From: DATCJA01 sp963814955
Lineage (GTDB): Bacteria; Acidobacteriota; Vicinamibacteria; Vicinamibacterales; UBA2999
Length of the DNA stretch: 64,000 nt
Reading direction: 5' to 3'
Assembly (NCBI GenBank): GCA_963814955.1
Contig: CAWFEX010000008.1
Coordinates: 310,001-374,000 of the forward strand
Shown here: piece by piece, positions 35,257-44,360 of the stretch
Layout of the letters: each line of letters begins with the position of its first letter
How positions within the stretch are numbered: position 1 is the stretch's first letter
Notes under the pieces: model-generated
Told to the model about the DNA's origin: nothing
Seen by the model: the letters and a program-made list of their open reading frames with translations, nothing else
The model's database searches: none
Program-made: the position numbers and the translations under genes

Positions 35257-37198
35257 ATGACAAGGCAATTCATCCGAACTGCCTCCCGGTCGGACGAATT
35301 TATCTCGGCGCCATCATTGGTTCAGGCGCTTAACGGTCGCGTCTTTTCTGTCGGGGCTCTTGTTCGATGCCACCGGTCGGCTGGGATGGCTCTTCTTGCG
35401 GCGCTAACCCCCTCACCGGGTACCTTCAGCATCCGGCTGCCATCGGTCAGCGCTCGATCTCTCAGTATCAGAGGCTTTGTATTTGCCGCCGTGCTCCTCT
35501 TCGGATGCACGTCAGCGACCGTGATCGTCGCGCTGGACTCCCTGGTCCTGACAAGTTGGTTACGTCAGCCGAGTCGATCAGCTTTGCCGTCATGTTCAAT
35601 CTGGCCGCGGCACGCTGGCGATATCGGTGGCGGGTCGACGTTCTCGACTGGATGGTTCCGGCTCAGCCAAGCCAGGTTTCAGCACCGCTCGAGCCTGCTC
35701 GTGCTCTCTGTTCTGTTGCTGGCGGTGGTCTATTTCGTCAATTAACAGTTGGCTCGTTGCATTCGCCGTTGCGATTCGAGCGCCAGTGCAAGCGTCTGCG
35801 GTCACTATGGCGTCGAAATTTCCTGTGGTTTGGACTTAACTACTTCGGCGGCGCTTCGGTCGCCGCTCTGTTGGTCGTCGGCTACACACGATACGTCAAC
35901 GTTGCGGCCCTCGGCGTCAATCATCCCGCTCGTCGTAATTTCTTATCTTACGTTTCGAGCATCATTGGGCACGAGTCGAGGATGCTCAACCGACATGTTG
36001 AACAAGTTAATGAACTCTATCTGTCCACGATCGAAGCACTCGCGATGGCCGTGGACGCAAGGATCAGATCACACATGGTCACATTCGACGTGTTCAGGTA
36101 TTCGCACTCGAACTCGCCAAACGCCTCGGCGTAAATGATGAGGGCCAACTGAAAGCAATTGCCACGGCCGCCTTGCTGCACGACATGGGAAAACTGGCGA
36201 TCCCCGAACATATTCTTAACAAGCCTGGCAAGCTCACACCGGCAGAGTTCGAAAAGATGAAGCGTCACGCTGACATCGGGGCGGACCTTCTCTCATCGGT
36301 GAAATTTCCGTATCCGGTGGTGCCGATTGTTCGCCATCACCACGAGCACTGGGACGGCAATGGATACCCGACTGGCATTTCAGGTACCGATATTCCCCTC
36401 GGTGCTCGCATTCTTTCGGTCGTCGACTGTTTCGATGCATTGACATCAGATCGTCCGTATCGACCGAGGTTGAGCACCGACGAAGCTTTCGGGATAATTC
36501 GAGCGGCACGGGGCAAGCTGTACGATCCACTCGTTGTCGACGCCTTCATTCGTGCGTACGCGGAAATCGCGCCACTTGCCTTTAGGGCAGGTCAAGGATG
36601 CACGAAGCGTAACGGCGTCCCTCGCCCTGTCGGATGAAGAAACACCAAGACCGCTTCGTCAGATCCGGGCAAACGCATCCGAAGCCACTCTTCTTGACAC
36701 GTGCTCGACGGAAATCGCAAAAGCGAACTCGATCGGCTCAGCGCTGAATGTTGCAGCTCAATACATGCGCCAGCTGACGCCGGCAACCGTGTATGCGTTA
36801 TTTCTATACGATAGTGCGACCGATGTCCGTTAAATGTGTCTCGGCGCAGCGGCGACGAGCAACGACTGCTCGAGGGGTCGTCCATTAAGCAAGGCGAGAG
36901 AGTAACTGGATGGACAGCGGCAAATCTCCGCACCTCCGTTAATTCAAACGCCTCACTGGATCTAGCAGAGATCGCGGGTTTTTTCGTTCCTCGTTTACGC
37001 AGCACCATTAGTACTCCGCTCGCGCGGGAAGGCGTATTGGTCGGAGTGCTTACCGCCTACTCTGGCAAACAGGACGCGTTTGACGAGAGCCATCGTTACG
37101 CTATCGAAAAGGTTGCCTCAACACTGGTAAACAGGGTCGCATCCCACCCATTTAGTGTTTCGTCGAACGTTTTGTCGTTCCCAAGCCAAAAGATTTAG
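35257..37198 (+). pseudogene. Membrane HD-GYP phosphodiesterase with GAF domain, multiple frameshifts
   Basis: N-terminal membrane part in pieces (FVFAAVLLFG, SATVIVALDSLVLTSWL, YFGGASVAALLVVGYTRYV), then LYLSTIEALAMAVDA. One missing base near 36058 shifts the frame; adding it gives KDQITHGHIRRVQVFALELA and leads into the HD-GYP core: HDMGKLAIPEHILNKPGKLT, HHHEHWDGNGYPTG, DCFDALTSDRPYRPRL. HD-GYP proteins hydrolyse cyclic di-GMP. A second break near 36600 leads to a GAF domain (TPATVYALFLYDSATDV), which breaks again near 36835 and ends at 37198. Start uncertain; the first 350 bp are badly frame-mixed. GC content is clearly below that of neighbouring genes. Confidence 0.72.
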
Positions 37199-37242
37199 AA
37201 CGTATCCCGGCCCGATACCCACCACATGTGGAAGAGGTGCGC

Positions 37243-39972
37243 ATGGGGATCAGCTACGAAGCAGCATCGAAGTTATTTGGTGAAGGCGATCTTCTCCAGT
37301 TAGTGGCGTCTGCTGGCCGTAACGAAGAAGAACGATTTGTCCTTGAACCACGAGTCCGCGTGATTGTCGCGAATGCATTGGGGTTGGTGGGTGAACTTGC
37401 CGAAGCGAAGCGTCTCGCCGAGGTCGATCGTCATCCACCAATGCCTCCAGCTATTCGCTCCCAAGCCGAATGGACGCTCGGACTCGTGAGCTGGCGCGCT
37501 GGAGATATCGTCTCGGCACTTGAACGAGCTCGATCTGCAGTCCGCTTGGCTAATGACTCGAAGGAACCCGAGAGGATCGCGTGGGCCTATCTCCACTTAC
37601 TTCGGCTGTTGATTGATAGCGGCCCTATTGACGCGATTACGGCCGCGCTGCCTGACGTCAGAAGGGTCGTCGCCCGTTCAGGAATCCCACAAGCGACTGC
37701 ATATCTACATACTTGTGTTGCCGTACTCGAGGGCCAAACTGGTCGACTTGATGAGGCGCGGCGGCACCTTGACATTGCCGATTCGTTGCTCCGGCTTTCG
37801 CCAAATGCGTGGCTGACCGGATCCCTCCATGCTCATCGAGGTTCTCTCGCGTGTGCGAGTGGGGATTTCGACGCAGGGGCGACCCACTTTCGCTCTGCAA
37901 AGGAGATTTCAAAGAAGAGCGGGTACAGGCAAATCGCCGCGGCCGCCGAAACCAGCTTGTGTTTCGTTGAATTCTTGCTTGGGCAATTTGAGCAAGCAAA
38001 AGAGACCGCCGCTGCTCTTATCGCTGATTCGCATATGGCGGTCTTCATGAGGCTCGCAGCAGCAGATACTCTCGCAAGAGTGCATTTGGCATTGGGTGAA
38101 CTTGATCGCTGCGAACATGCCCTTCACATGATCGAAGATCAAGTTCGAGAGCGACCTGAGCTTACACTGCTGTATCACGTCCGCTGGGCCGTCATCCCTC
38201 GGGCTCGATTGTTGTTAAAGCGGCGCAAGTACCAAGAAGCATTGGAATTGTTATCGACTACCGCAGAACAATCCGCACAGCTTCGAGACGGCCCGCTTGA
38301 AGTGGCCAGGAATCTCGCAGCGGCTCACGTTCTTAGCAGAGTCGGGCGTCTACGTGACTCATCAGCGCACTTGCTGATTGCCGACGTGTCCAGAGGCACG
38401 ACGATACGCGATCTTCACGCCCAGTATTCTTATGCGTCTGCTCTTGTGTTGAGTGCCCACGACACGCCATTAACGTCCCAGCTAAGACGCCGTGCTATCC
38501 GGCTGTGGGAGGATCAAGCAATCGTTTCGGCTCGTCTTGAAATGGATGACAATACGAATCCTTCCGACGACAATCTCCCGTCAGATGCGGCGCATCAGAA
38601 GAACACGGTCGAATGCATTACCGACTCGTTGGCCGCATTCACCGACCTCGCCCATCGGCCTCGCCTGCTCGGGGAAGAGATGTTGTCGGCCATCGAGGGA
38701 TTGGCTTGTTGCCCGGACGCCAGAATCATCGAACGGCGCCCGAACGCCGAGCCGCCCGAAGCGTCGAGCGACACGATCGTCATGCCACTGGGGCTGGACC
38801 GAAAGAAACATCTGACACTCGTTTGCAAGGTGCCCGACGATCCGATCAAGGCCATCCTGCTCGCCGACGTGCTTCGAATGGGCCGCGCCGCCCTTGCGCT
38901 CGAACGCGCGCGTGACGAGGAACGCAGCCGCGCGGCATTGTGGCCCGCCCCGCCCATTGAGGAACAGGCCGGCGTGCTGTTTCTTGCCGAAGAGATGCAA
39001 ACGGTGCTCGCGACGGTGCGACGCGTCGCCCCCACGACCGCACCCGTCCTCATTACCGGCGAGACCGGCACCGGCAAGGAAGTGGTCGCCCGCACCATTC
39101 ACGCGTACTCACCCCGCGGGTCGGCGACGTTCCGCCCGTTCAACTGCAGCAGCGTTCCAAAGGACATGCTCGATTCGCAGCTGTTCGGCCACCGCCGCGG
39201 CTCGTTTACCGGCGCGACCGACCACTTTCCAGGTGTGATCCGCGCCGCAGCCGGCGGCACGTTGTTCCTCGATGAGATTGGCGAAGCCACTCCCGACGTG
39301 CAGCCAAAGCTGCTCCGGTTCCTCGAATCGAACGAGGTGCACCCGATAGGCGAAGTCCAGCCGGTGCGCGCAGACGTTCGCGTGATCGCCGCGACGAACA
39401 CCGACCTCGACGCCCTGATCGCCCAAGGCCGCTTCCGTGAAGACCTCTTTTACCGGCTCAACATCGTTCGCCTCCACTTGCCGCCGCTGCGCGAGCGTCG
39501 CGTCGAGATTCCTCCGCTCGCACACCACTACCTCCAGAAGCACGCACAGGAATACGCCAAGGGCACCCTCCGCCTCGCTGAAGAAACCATGGAGTATTTG
39601 GTGCTTTACCGGTGGCCGGGAAACATCAGGCAACTGGCGAATGAAATGCGTCGTATGGCGGCTCTGGCGGAAACGGATGCGGTGCTCATGCCTGAACACC
39701 TGTCACCCGAGATTGCGGCTTCTCGCCGCACGGTTCCTGCGTCCGAGCGCGTCCTCGATCCGACCGAACTCGTCGTTCGGATCGACCAGCCGATGTCCGC
39801 CGCCGTGCATCATCTGGAGTCCACGATGATTCAGCGCGCGATGCGGCTGACCGGCGGCCGGATGGACGAGGCCGCGGCGATGCTGGGGCTGTCGCGAAAG
39901 GGACTCTACCTGAAACGGTCGCGCTACCGCCTCGAGACACCGGAGAGGGAAGCATCAGCCGACGTGGCATGA
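37243..39972 (+). CDS. TPR-containing sigma-54 interacting transcriptional regulator
   Basis: 909 residues. ATG 37243 has GAAGAGG upstream. The first 420 residues are helical TPR-like repeats (LGLVGELAEAKRLAEVD, LEGQTGRLDEARRHLDIADS). A linker with a possible GAF remnant follows. Then the AAA+ domain: Walker A GETGTGKE (about 606-613), contact loop GSFTGA (about 653-658) in place of GAFTGA, Walker B TLFLDEIGEA. A Fis-type HTH (GRMDEAAAMLGLSRKGLYLK) closes. It lacks a receiver domain, so the TPR part probably senses a protein or ligand. Base composition changes sharply near 38600-38700: the TPR half is much poorer in GC than the AAA+ half. Confidence 0.88.
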   Translation: MGISYEAASKLFGEGDLLQLVASAGRNEEERFVLEPRVRVIVANALGLVGELAEAKRLAEVDRHPPMPPAIRSQAEWTLGLVSWRAGDIVSALERARSAVRLANDSKEPERIAWAYLHLLRLLIDSGPIDAITAALPDVRRVVARSGIPQATAYLHTCVAVLEGQTGRLDEARRHLDIADSLLRLSPNAWLTGSLHAHRGSLACASGDFDAGATHFRSAKEISKKSGYRQIAAAAETSLCFVEFLLGQFEQAKETAAALIADSHMAVFMRLAAADTLARVHLALGELDRCEHALHMIEDQVRERPELTLLYHVRWAVIPRARLLLKRRKYQEALELLSTTAEQSAQLRDGPLEVARNLAAAHVLSRVGRLRDSSAHLLIADVSRGTTIRDLHAQYSYASALVLSAHDTPLTSQLRRRAIRLWEDQAIVSARLEMDDNTNPSDDNLPSDAAHQKNTVECITDSLAAFTDLAHRPRLLGEEMLSAIEGLACCPDARIIERRPNAEPPEASSDTIVMPLGLDRKKHLTLVCKVPDDPIKAILLADVLRMGRAALALERARDEERSRAALWPAPPIEEQAGVLFLAEEMQTVLATVRRVAPTTAPVLITGETGTGKEVVARTIHAYSPRGSATFRPFNCSSVPKDMLDSQLFGHRRGSFTGATDHFPGVIRAAAGGTLFLDEIGEATPDVQPKLLRFLESNEVHPIGEVQPVRADVRVIAATNTDLDALIAQGRFREDLFYRLNIVRLHLPPLRERRVEIPPLAHHYLQKHAQEYAKGTLRLAEETMEYLVLYRWPGNIRQLANEMRRMAALAETDAVLMPEHLSPEIAASRRTVPASERVLDPTELVVRIDQPMSAAVHHLESTMIQRAMRLTGGRMDEAAAMLGLSRKGLYLKRSRYRLETPEREASADVA

Positions 39973-40688
39973 CCCGGTAGCAGCTGACCCACAATCGCCT
40001 CGGCAATCGCCGAGGCCAGCTCCACCTGCGCGGGTAGCGGATCGCTCACGCACAGGTCGTACAGCTCGCGCCACGTTTGCACCTCGTCGCGCGCATCCAC
40101 CAGCCACACCGCAATCCGCGCCCGCTCGGCGTGGCGCCGCACGCTCCCCTCGAGCAGATAGTCCGCCGCGAGCAACTGCGCGATTTCCGAGGCGCGTTGT
40201 GCGGCCGCCGTGCATGCCATCGCGGACATCCGGGAAATGACCCCAAGCCGGCCGCCGCCCTGCCGTCCGAGCTGCGCGATGACCTCGTCGCCAAGCCCTC
40301 CCGCGAAGTCGTCTTCGCTCCCTCGCCTCGTGAACGGCAGCACGGCGAGCCGGAGACAGGCTGGCGCGCTCTGCGTGGCGCGCCACCGGTACCCGCGGCC
40401 CGGCACGGTCTCGATGAACGTCGACTCCCCCGCCGTATCGCCGATGACGCCGCGGAGGCGCTTGATGGCCGCATTGAGGCTGTGGTCGAAATCGACGTAG
40501 GTCCCCGCCGGCCAGAGCTCGCGCCGCAGCTCCTCCCGCGACACCACGGCGCCCGGCCTGGCCAGCAGCAGGCGGAGAATCCGGCACGGCTGCTCCTGCA
40601 GCCGGGTCCGGGTACCGCCGCGCTGGAGCTCGCGGGCCGCCACGTCCAGCACGAAGGGACCGTACGAGAGAAGACTGCATCCGTCCAC
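39924..40688 (-). CDS. Winged-helix (OmpR/CadC-type) regulator with TolB-like domain
   Basis: 254 residues, GTG start at 40688. Residues about 5-100 form an OmpR/PhoB-type winged helix (LQEQPCRILRLLLARPGAVV, LWPAGTYVDFDHSLNAAIKR, FIETVPGRGYRW). Residues 110-235 resemble the TolB-N-like domain found behind such helices in Acidobacteria (LRLAVLPFTR, ASEIAQLLAADYLLEGSVRR). No transmembrane helix, so it is cytoplasmic, unlike CadC. The 3' end overlaps the end of the sigma-54 regulator by 49 bp, convergently. It is divergent from the MocR gene, and the 22-bp-spaced direct repeat lies between them. Confidence 0.85.
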   Translation of the reverse strand: MDGCSLLSYGPFVLDVAARELQRGGTRTRLQEQPCRILRLLLARPGAVVSREELRRELWPAGTYVDFDHSLNAAIKRLRGVIGDTAGESTFIETVPGRGYRWRATQSAPACLRLAVLPFTRRGSEDDFAGGLGDEVIAQLGRQGGGRLGVISRMSAMACTAAAQRASEIAQLLAADYLLEGSVRRHAERARIAVWLVDARDEVQTWRELYDLCVSDPLPAQVELASAIAEAIVGQLLPGHATSADASLSGVSRR

Positions 40689-40719
40689 GTCGACACCTGC
40701 CCTACGAAGCTACAGCGCC

Positions 40720-40759
40720 ATATCGTATGCAGTCAATCGTGATATTGTATGCATCCAAT
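40720..40759. promoter_or_regulatory. Direct-repeat operator candidate for the MocR regulator
   Basis: ATATCGTATGCAGTCAAT (40720-40737) and ATATTGTATGCATCCAAT (40742-40759) match at 15 of 18 positions, start to start 22 bp, two helix turns, same orientation. MocR/GabR-type regulators are known to bind direct repeats at their own promoters. The second copy overlaps the ATG at 40749 and reaches the ATG at 40758. Confidence 0.6.
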
Positions 40760-42119
40760 GTGGGTCCCCGATCTGAGCCGCCGCAGCGGGCCGATCGCCG
40801 TTGCCGTTGCCGATGCCATCGCCGACGCGGTGCAGGCCGGGCGCCTCGCGGCCGGCGATCGACTTCCCCCTCAGCGCGATCTCGCGGACGCGCTCGGCAT
40901 CGCCGTCACCACCATCACCCGCGGCTATGCCGAGGCCGAGCGCCGCGGACTCGTGAGCGGCGAGGTCGGACGCGGGACGTTCGTCCGCGCGCCGGCGTTC
41001 AGCTCGAAGCCCGAGCGCGAGCCGCACGCGATCGATCTCTCCGTCAACGCCCTGCTGCCTCACGCTCACGCGGCGGAACTCATCGAGAGGTTCGCCGCAA
41101 TCACACGCGGACTCCCGGCGTCGCGTTTGCTCGACTACCAGTCGCACTTCGGCCGTCCCGAATTGAGGGCCGCGGCGGCCGACTGGGTTCGCCGCTGGGG
41201 CGTCGACGCGCCGGCCGATGAACTGCTGCTGACGGTCGGCGCGCAACACGGCCTCGCCGCCGTGTTCGGCGCGCTGTGCGCGCCGGGCGACGAAGTGCTG
41301 GTCGACCCGTTGACCTACCCGGGCATGAAGGCCGTGGCCAACTACCTGCGCATCCGGCTCAAACCAGTGCCGGTGGATCGCGACGGAATGCTGCCCGATG
41401 CGCTCGCCGCCGCGGCGGTGCGCGGCCGCGCCCGGCTGCTGTACTGCATGCCGAGCGTGCACAACCCTACGGGCACGAGCATGTCGGCGCGGCGGCGGAA
41501 AGAGCTGATTGCCGCAGTCGATCGTGCCGGGATCACGGTCGTCGAGGACGATTCCTACGGCTTTCTGGCCGAGAAGCTGACGCCGTTGACGGCAGCGATG
41601 CCCGAACGGGCCATCTATGTGAGCGGTCTCTCGAAGAGCGTTGTACCGGCGCTCCGGGTCGGGTTCGTGCGCGCGCCGCGTCAGCTCGTGGGACGTATTG
41701 CCGATTTCATCTACGCCACTACCGTCATGGTCGCCGCCCCGACCGCAGAAGTGGCCGCCACGTGGATTGCCGACGGCACCGCGGATCGCATCGTCCGGTG
41801 GAAACGCGCCGAAGTGAAGGCGAGAGCGGAGCTGGCCCGTCGTCAGATCAAGACGCTGCGCGGATCCAGTCCGGCAAACTCACCGCATCTCTGGCTGGAG
41901 CTGCCGCCGCCATGGACGGCCGACGACTTTGCCCGCGAAGCGCGCTCGCGCGGCATCATCATTACTCCTGCCCGCGCGTTTGCCGTGGGATCGGACCTGC
42001 CGGAGGCAATACGGGTCTGCATCGGCGCGGCGTCCGACCGCCAGGTCATGGTCAAAGCGCTGCGCGCGCTCGACGCGCTCGCCCGCGATCCGCGCGTCGC
42101 GTTCAGCGCGGTCGTCTGA
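40758..42119 (+). CDS. MocR-family regulator (GntR winged helix fused to PLP aminotransferase fold)
   Basis: 453 residues from ATG 40758; ATG 40749 is also possible but lies inside the direct repeat. The GntR-type HTH (about 10-75, LPPQRDLADALGIAVTTITR) precedes an aspartate-aminotransferase fold. The PLP-binding lysine is in YVSGLSKSVVPALRVGFV, with CMPSVHNPTG and the conserved DSYGFLAE. MocR proteins sense amino compounds or PLP and usually control the adjacent gene. Candidate targets here are itself and the divergent winged-helix gene. It overlaps the convergent cytochrome gene by 17 bp. Confidence 0.92.
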   Translation: MWVPDLSRRSGPIAVAVADAIADAVQAGRLAAGDRLPPQRDLADALGIAVTTITRGYAEAERRGLVSGEVGRGTFVRAPAFSSKPEREPHAIDLSVNALLPHAHAAELIERFAAITRGLPASRLLDYQSHFGRPELRAAAADWVRRWGVDAPADELLLTVGAQHGLAAVFGALCAPGDEVLVDPLTYPGMKAVANYLRIRLKPVPVDRDGMLPDALAAAAVRGRARLLYCMPSVHNPTGTSMSARRRKELIAAVDRAGITVVEDDSYGFLAEKLTPLTAAMPERAIYVSGLSKSVVPALRVGFVRAPRQLVGRIADFIYATTVMVAAPTAEVAATWIADGTADRIVRWKRAEVKARAELARRQIKTLRGSSPANSPHLWLELPPPWTADDFAREARSRGIIITPARAFAVGSDLPEAIRVCIGAASDRQVMVKALRALDALARDPRVAFSAVV

Positions 42120-43203
42120 GCTCGCCCGCGAGATCCTCGATCCACGCGGTCATGAGATCGAGCGCCTCGCGGTCGTGCAGCACGGTTCCGAGCGGCGGCA
42201 TCTGCGACGACGGTCGTCGCGAGCGCATCCGCACGAGCAGCGCGCTCAGATCGGGCGCGCCCGGCGTGACGAACGCGCTGGCGCCATCCGGCGCCTGCGG
42301 AATCTGCCACTTCGTGGTGGGCCGGAACAGCGCCTCCACGGGATTGTGGCGCGAAGGATGCGCAGGCTGGAGACGCGCTTTCAGCAGCAGACCGAGCGAG
42401 GCAAGCGAGCTTTCCGGGTTGTGGCAGGCACCGCAGTTGGTTGAGAGATATCCGAGCACCGCGCGTGTGCGCGCGTCCGGCGCGGCAATCCGCGGCGGCG
42501 AATTTACCAGTTCGGGCCGGGCCGGAGCGAGCAGGCGCTCCTGCGTCAGCGTCCCCAGCGTCACCATCCCGGACTCGAGTGGTTCGGCGTGCGGCGCGTG
42601 TGGATCGCGATCGGTGGACAGCTGCAGCGCGGAAAAGCCGAGGATTTCGGTGCGGGCGCTGTCGTGGCAGGCACGGCAGTCTTCCACCGATGGAATGCTG
42701 TGGCGACGCCCCGGCGCGATCTCGGCCACGTTTGGCAGCCCGTCTGCGGGGACGAGCTCGGCATCGGTCTGCGCGTCGTTCCACACGTAGCTCGCAAACG
42801 TCCAGCTCGTGGGTCCGTCCTTGAGGAGGAACCGCGTCTCAACCCTGCGGCCACCGAAGGTGAACTCCTTCCAGAAGCGTGTGCCCACGGGAAAGTCCCA
42901 CCGGTCGATGTCGCGCGCGTCGATCGTCGATCCGGCCGGCAGACGTATCCAGCGCGACTTGCGCGCACCGTCGCTCCAAAGCGGATATTGAGGCGAGAAG
43001 GGCCGGTTCTGCGGATCGACCTGCAGTCCTTCGCCATTGCCGGCGTATAGACCGGTTTGCGATAGAAGAGGCGGCGGCGCCGGGCGGCCGGTCGCGGCTG
43101 CCGGATACTGTGCTGCGGACGTCAGCGCCAGCACGGTTCCGGCTGCCAGCGCACCCCAACGCATCATCCAACGCCTCGTCTGCCCGCTCGCCGTCAGGGT
43201 CAC
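42103..43203 (-). CDS. Exported di-heme c-type cytochrome-like protein
   Basis: 366 residues, GTG start at 43203 overlapping the stop of the cytochrome gene upstream; ATG 43167 would begin directly at a signal peptide (MMRWGALAAGTVLALTSAAQ). Two CxxCH heme sites: CRACH near 180 and CGACH near 257. In between, WTFASYVWNDAQTDAELVP and PGAPDLSALLVRM recall the TIGR03806 family, often near PQQ or sugar oxidation genes; not identified further. Probably an electron carrier in the periplasm, working with the single-heme cytochrome it is coupled to. Confidence 0.82.
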   Translation of the reverse strand: MTLTASGQTRRWMMRWGALAAGTVLALTSAAQYPAAATGRPAPPPLLSQTGLYAGNGEGLQVDPQNRPFSPQYPLWSDGARKSRWIRLPAGSTIDARDIDRWDFPVGTRFWKEFTFGGRRVETRFLLKDGPTSWTFASYVWNDAQTDAELVPADGLPNVAEIAPGRRHSIPSVEDCRACHDSARTEILGFSALQLSTDRDPHAPHAEPLESGMVTLGTLTQERLLAPARPELVNSPPRIAAPDARTRAVLGYLSTNCGACHNPESSLASLGLLLKARLQPAHPSRHNPVEALFRPTTKWQIPQAPDGASAFVTPGAPDLSALLVRMRSRRPSSQMPPLGTVLHDREALDLMTAWIEDLAGELRRPR

Positions 43204-43781
43204 CGCGTCTCCGGCGGATCGATCGGCTGCGGCACGCGGTTGTGCACGGGCGGCAGCGACTGAAGGTACGCGAACACCGCCTTGATGTCCTCGTCAGACA
43301 ATGCGGCCACGCTGAAGTACGGCATCGGCGGCAGAAGGGCGCGTCCCTTTCCCTGATGCCGGCCGGTCCGCATCGTCGCGATGAACATCTCCTCGGTCCA
43401 GTCGCCGAGTCCGGTCTCCTTGTCCGGCGTGAGATTCGCCGGAAAGCTCACACCCCAGGGGCCGGTCCACGCAGTCATCGTGGCCGACGCGGCGAGGCCC
43501 CATGAGCCCTCGAGCGTTGGAGCGGGCGATACCTTGACGTCGGCCGGATGTCCGGTGAGCGCGCGCGTCATGTCAGGCTCGGGGCCCTTCGGGCCCAGCT
43601 TCCACGGTGTGTGGCAGTCGTTGCAGCTGCCGAACGCCACCAGATACTTGCCGCGAGCAATCGCGTCGGCCTTCGATGGTGCGGCTGCGGGCTCAGCGGG
43701 GCTACCCGCGCGCACGAAGATGCCTGAAATCAGCGTGAGGGTGAGAACGAGAAACGGAATTGCCAGGTGCTGTCGAGTCAT
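43200..43781 (-). CDS. Single-heme c-type cytochrome
   Basis: 193 residues. ATG 43781 has GGAGGTG upstream and leads straight into a signal peptide (LAIPFLVLTLTLISGIFVRA). Heme site CNDCH in GKYLVAFGSCNDCHTPWK; the axial methionine is probably in LLPPMPYFSVAALSDED, a common end of class I cytochromes c. Such proteins often transfer electrons from periplasmic dehydrogenases. The 3' end overlaps the di-heme gene. Divergent from the split-barrel pair, 120 bp away. Confidence 0.88.
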   Translation of the reverse strand: MTRQHLAIPFLVLTLTLISGIFVRAGSPAEPAAAPSKADAIARGKYLVAFGSCNDCHTPWKLGPKGPEPDMTRALTGHPADVKVSPAPTLEGSWGLAASATMTAWTGPWGVSFPANLTPDKETGLGDWTEEMFIATMRTGRHQGKGRALLPPMPYFSVAALSDEDIKAVFAYLQSLPPVHNRVPQPIDPPETR

Positions 43782-43901
43782 GTGCGTCACCTCCATGTGT
43801 TGCGACGCCTACTCTAGCGAGCCGCTGGCGGGACGAACCCTAAACCTTCCCTACTGATATCCTAAAAGAACACTAACCACAGTCTTGGGACCCTTAACTC
43901 C

Positions 43902-44360
43902 ATGATCGACAAGGAGCTGGCGGCCTTTCTCCAGGAAGGCATCGCCATTCAGATCGGCACGCGCAACGCCCGTCTCGAGCCGAACGGCGCCCGTATCGTC
44001 GCCGTCAAGGTCGAAGACGACGGGCAGCATGTCGTCGCATACGTGCCGAAGCTGGCCGCACCGCAGGTGGTGTCCGATCTGGAGGCCAACGGACAGGCGG
44101 CGCTCGTGTTCGCGCGCCCGCCCGACGAGCGGGCATGCCAGGTGAAAGGCGTGTTCATCGACGCACGCGCGGCCCGTGCGTCCGAGCGGCCGTTCGTCAT
44201 CGGCCAGTGGGATCGGTGGCTGACGCGCCTCGAGGGAATCGGATATCCACGTGCCGCCGTCGAGAACTGGCAGACGTGGCCGTGCGTGGCGATCCGCGTG
44301 CGGGTGACGGCGCTCTTCAACCAGACACCCGGACCGGGTGCAGGAGCGGCGCTGAAATGA
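43902..44360 (+). CDS. Pyridoxamine-5'-phosphate-oxidase-like split-barrel protein
   Basis: 152 residues. The sequence RNARLEPNGARIVAVKVEDD and VAYVPKLAAPQVVSDLEANG fit the FMN-binding split-barrel fold (PNPOx-like), which binds FMN, F420 or heme. No catalytic assignment is possible. The stop overlaps the start of the next gene (ATGA), which begins with the same fold, so they probably form a two-protein unit. It lies just across from the two c-type cytochromes, which hints at redox sensing. Confidence 0.75.
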   Translation: MIDKELAAFLQEGIAIQIGTRNARLEPNGARIVAVKVEDDGQHVVAYVPKLAAPQVVSDLEANGQAALVFARPPDERACQVKGVFIDARAARASERPFVIGQWDRWLTRLEGIGYPRAAVENWQTWPCVAIRVRVTALFNQTPGPGAGAALK

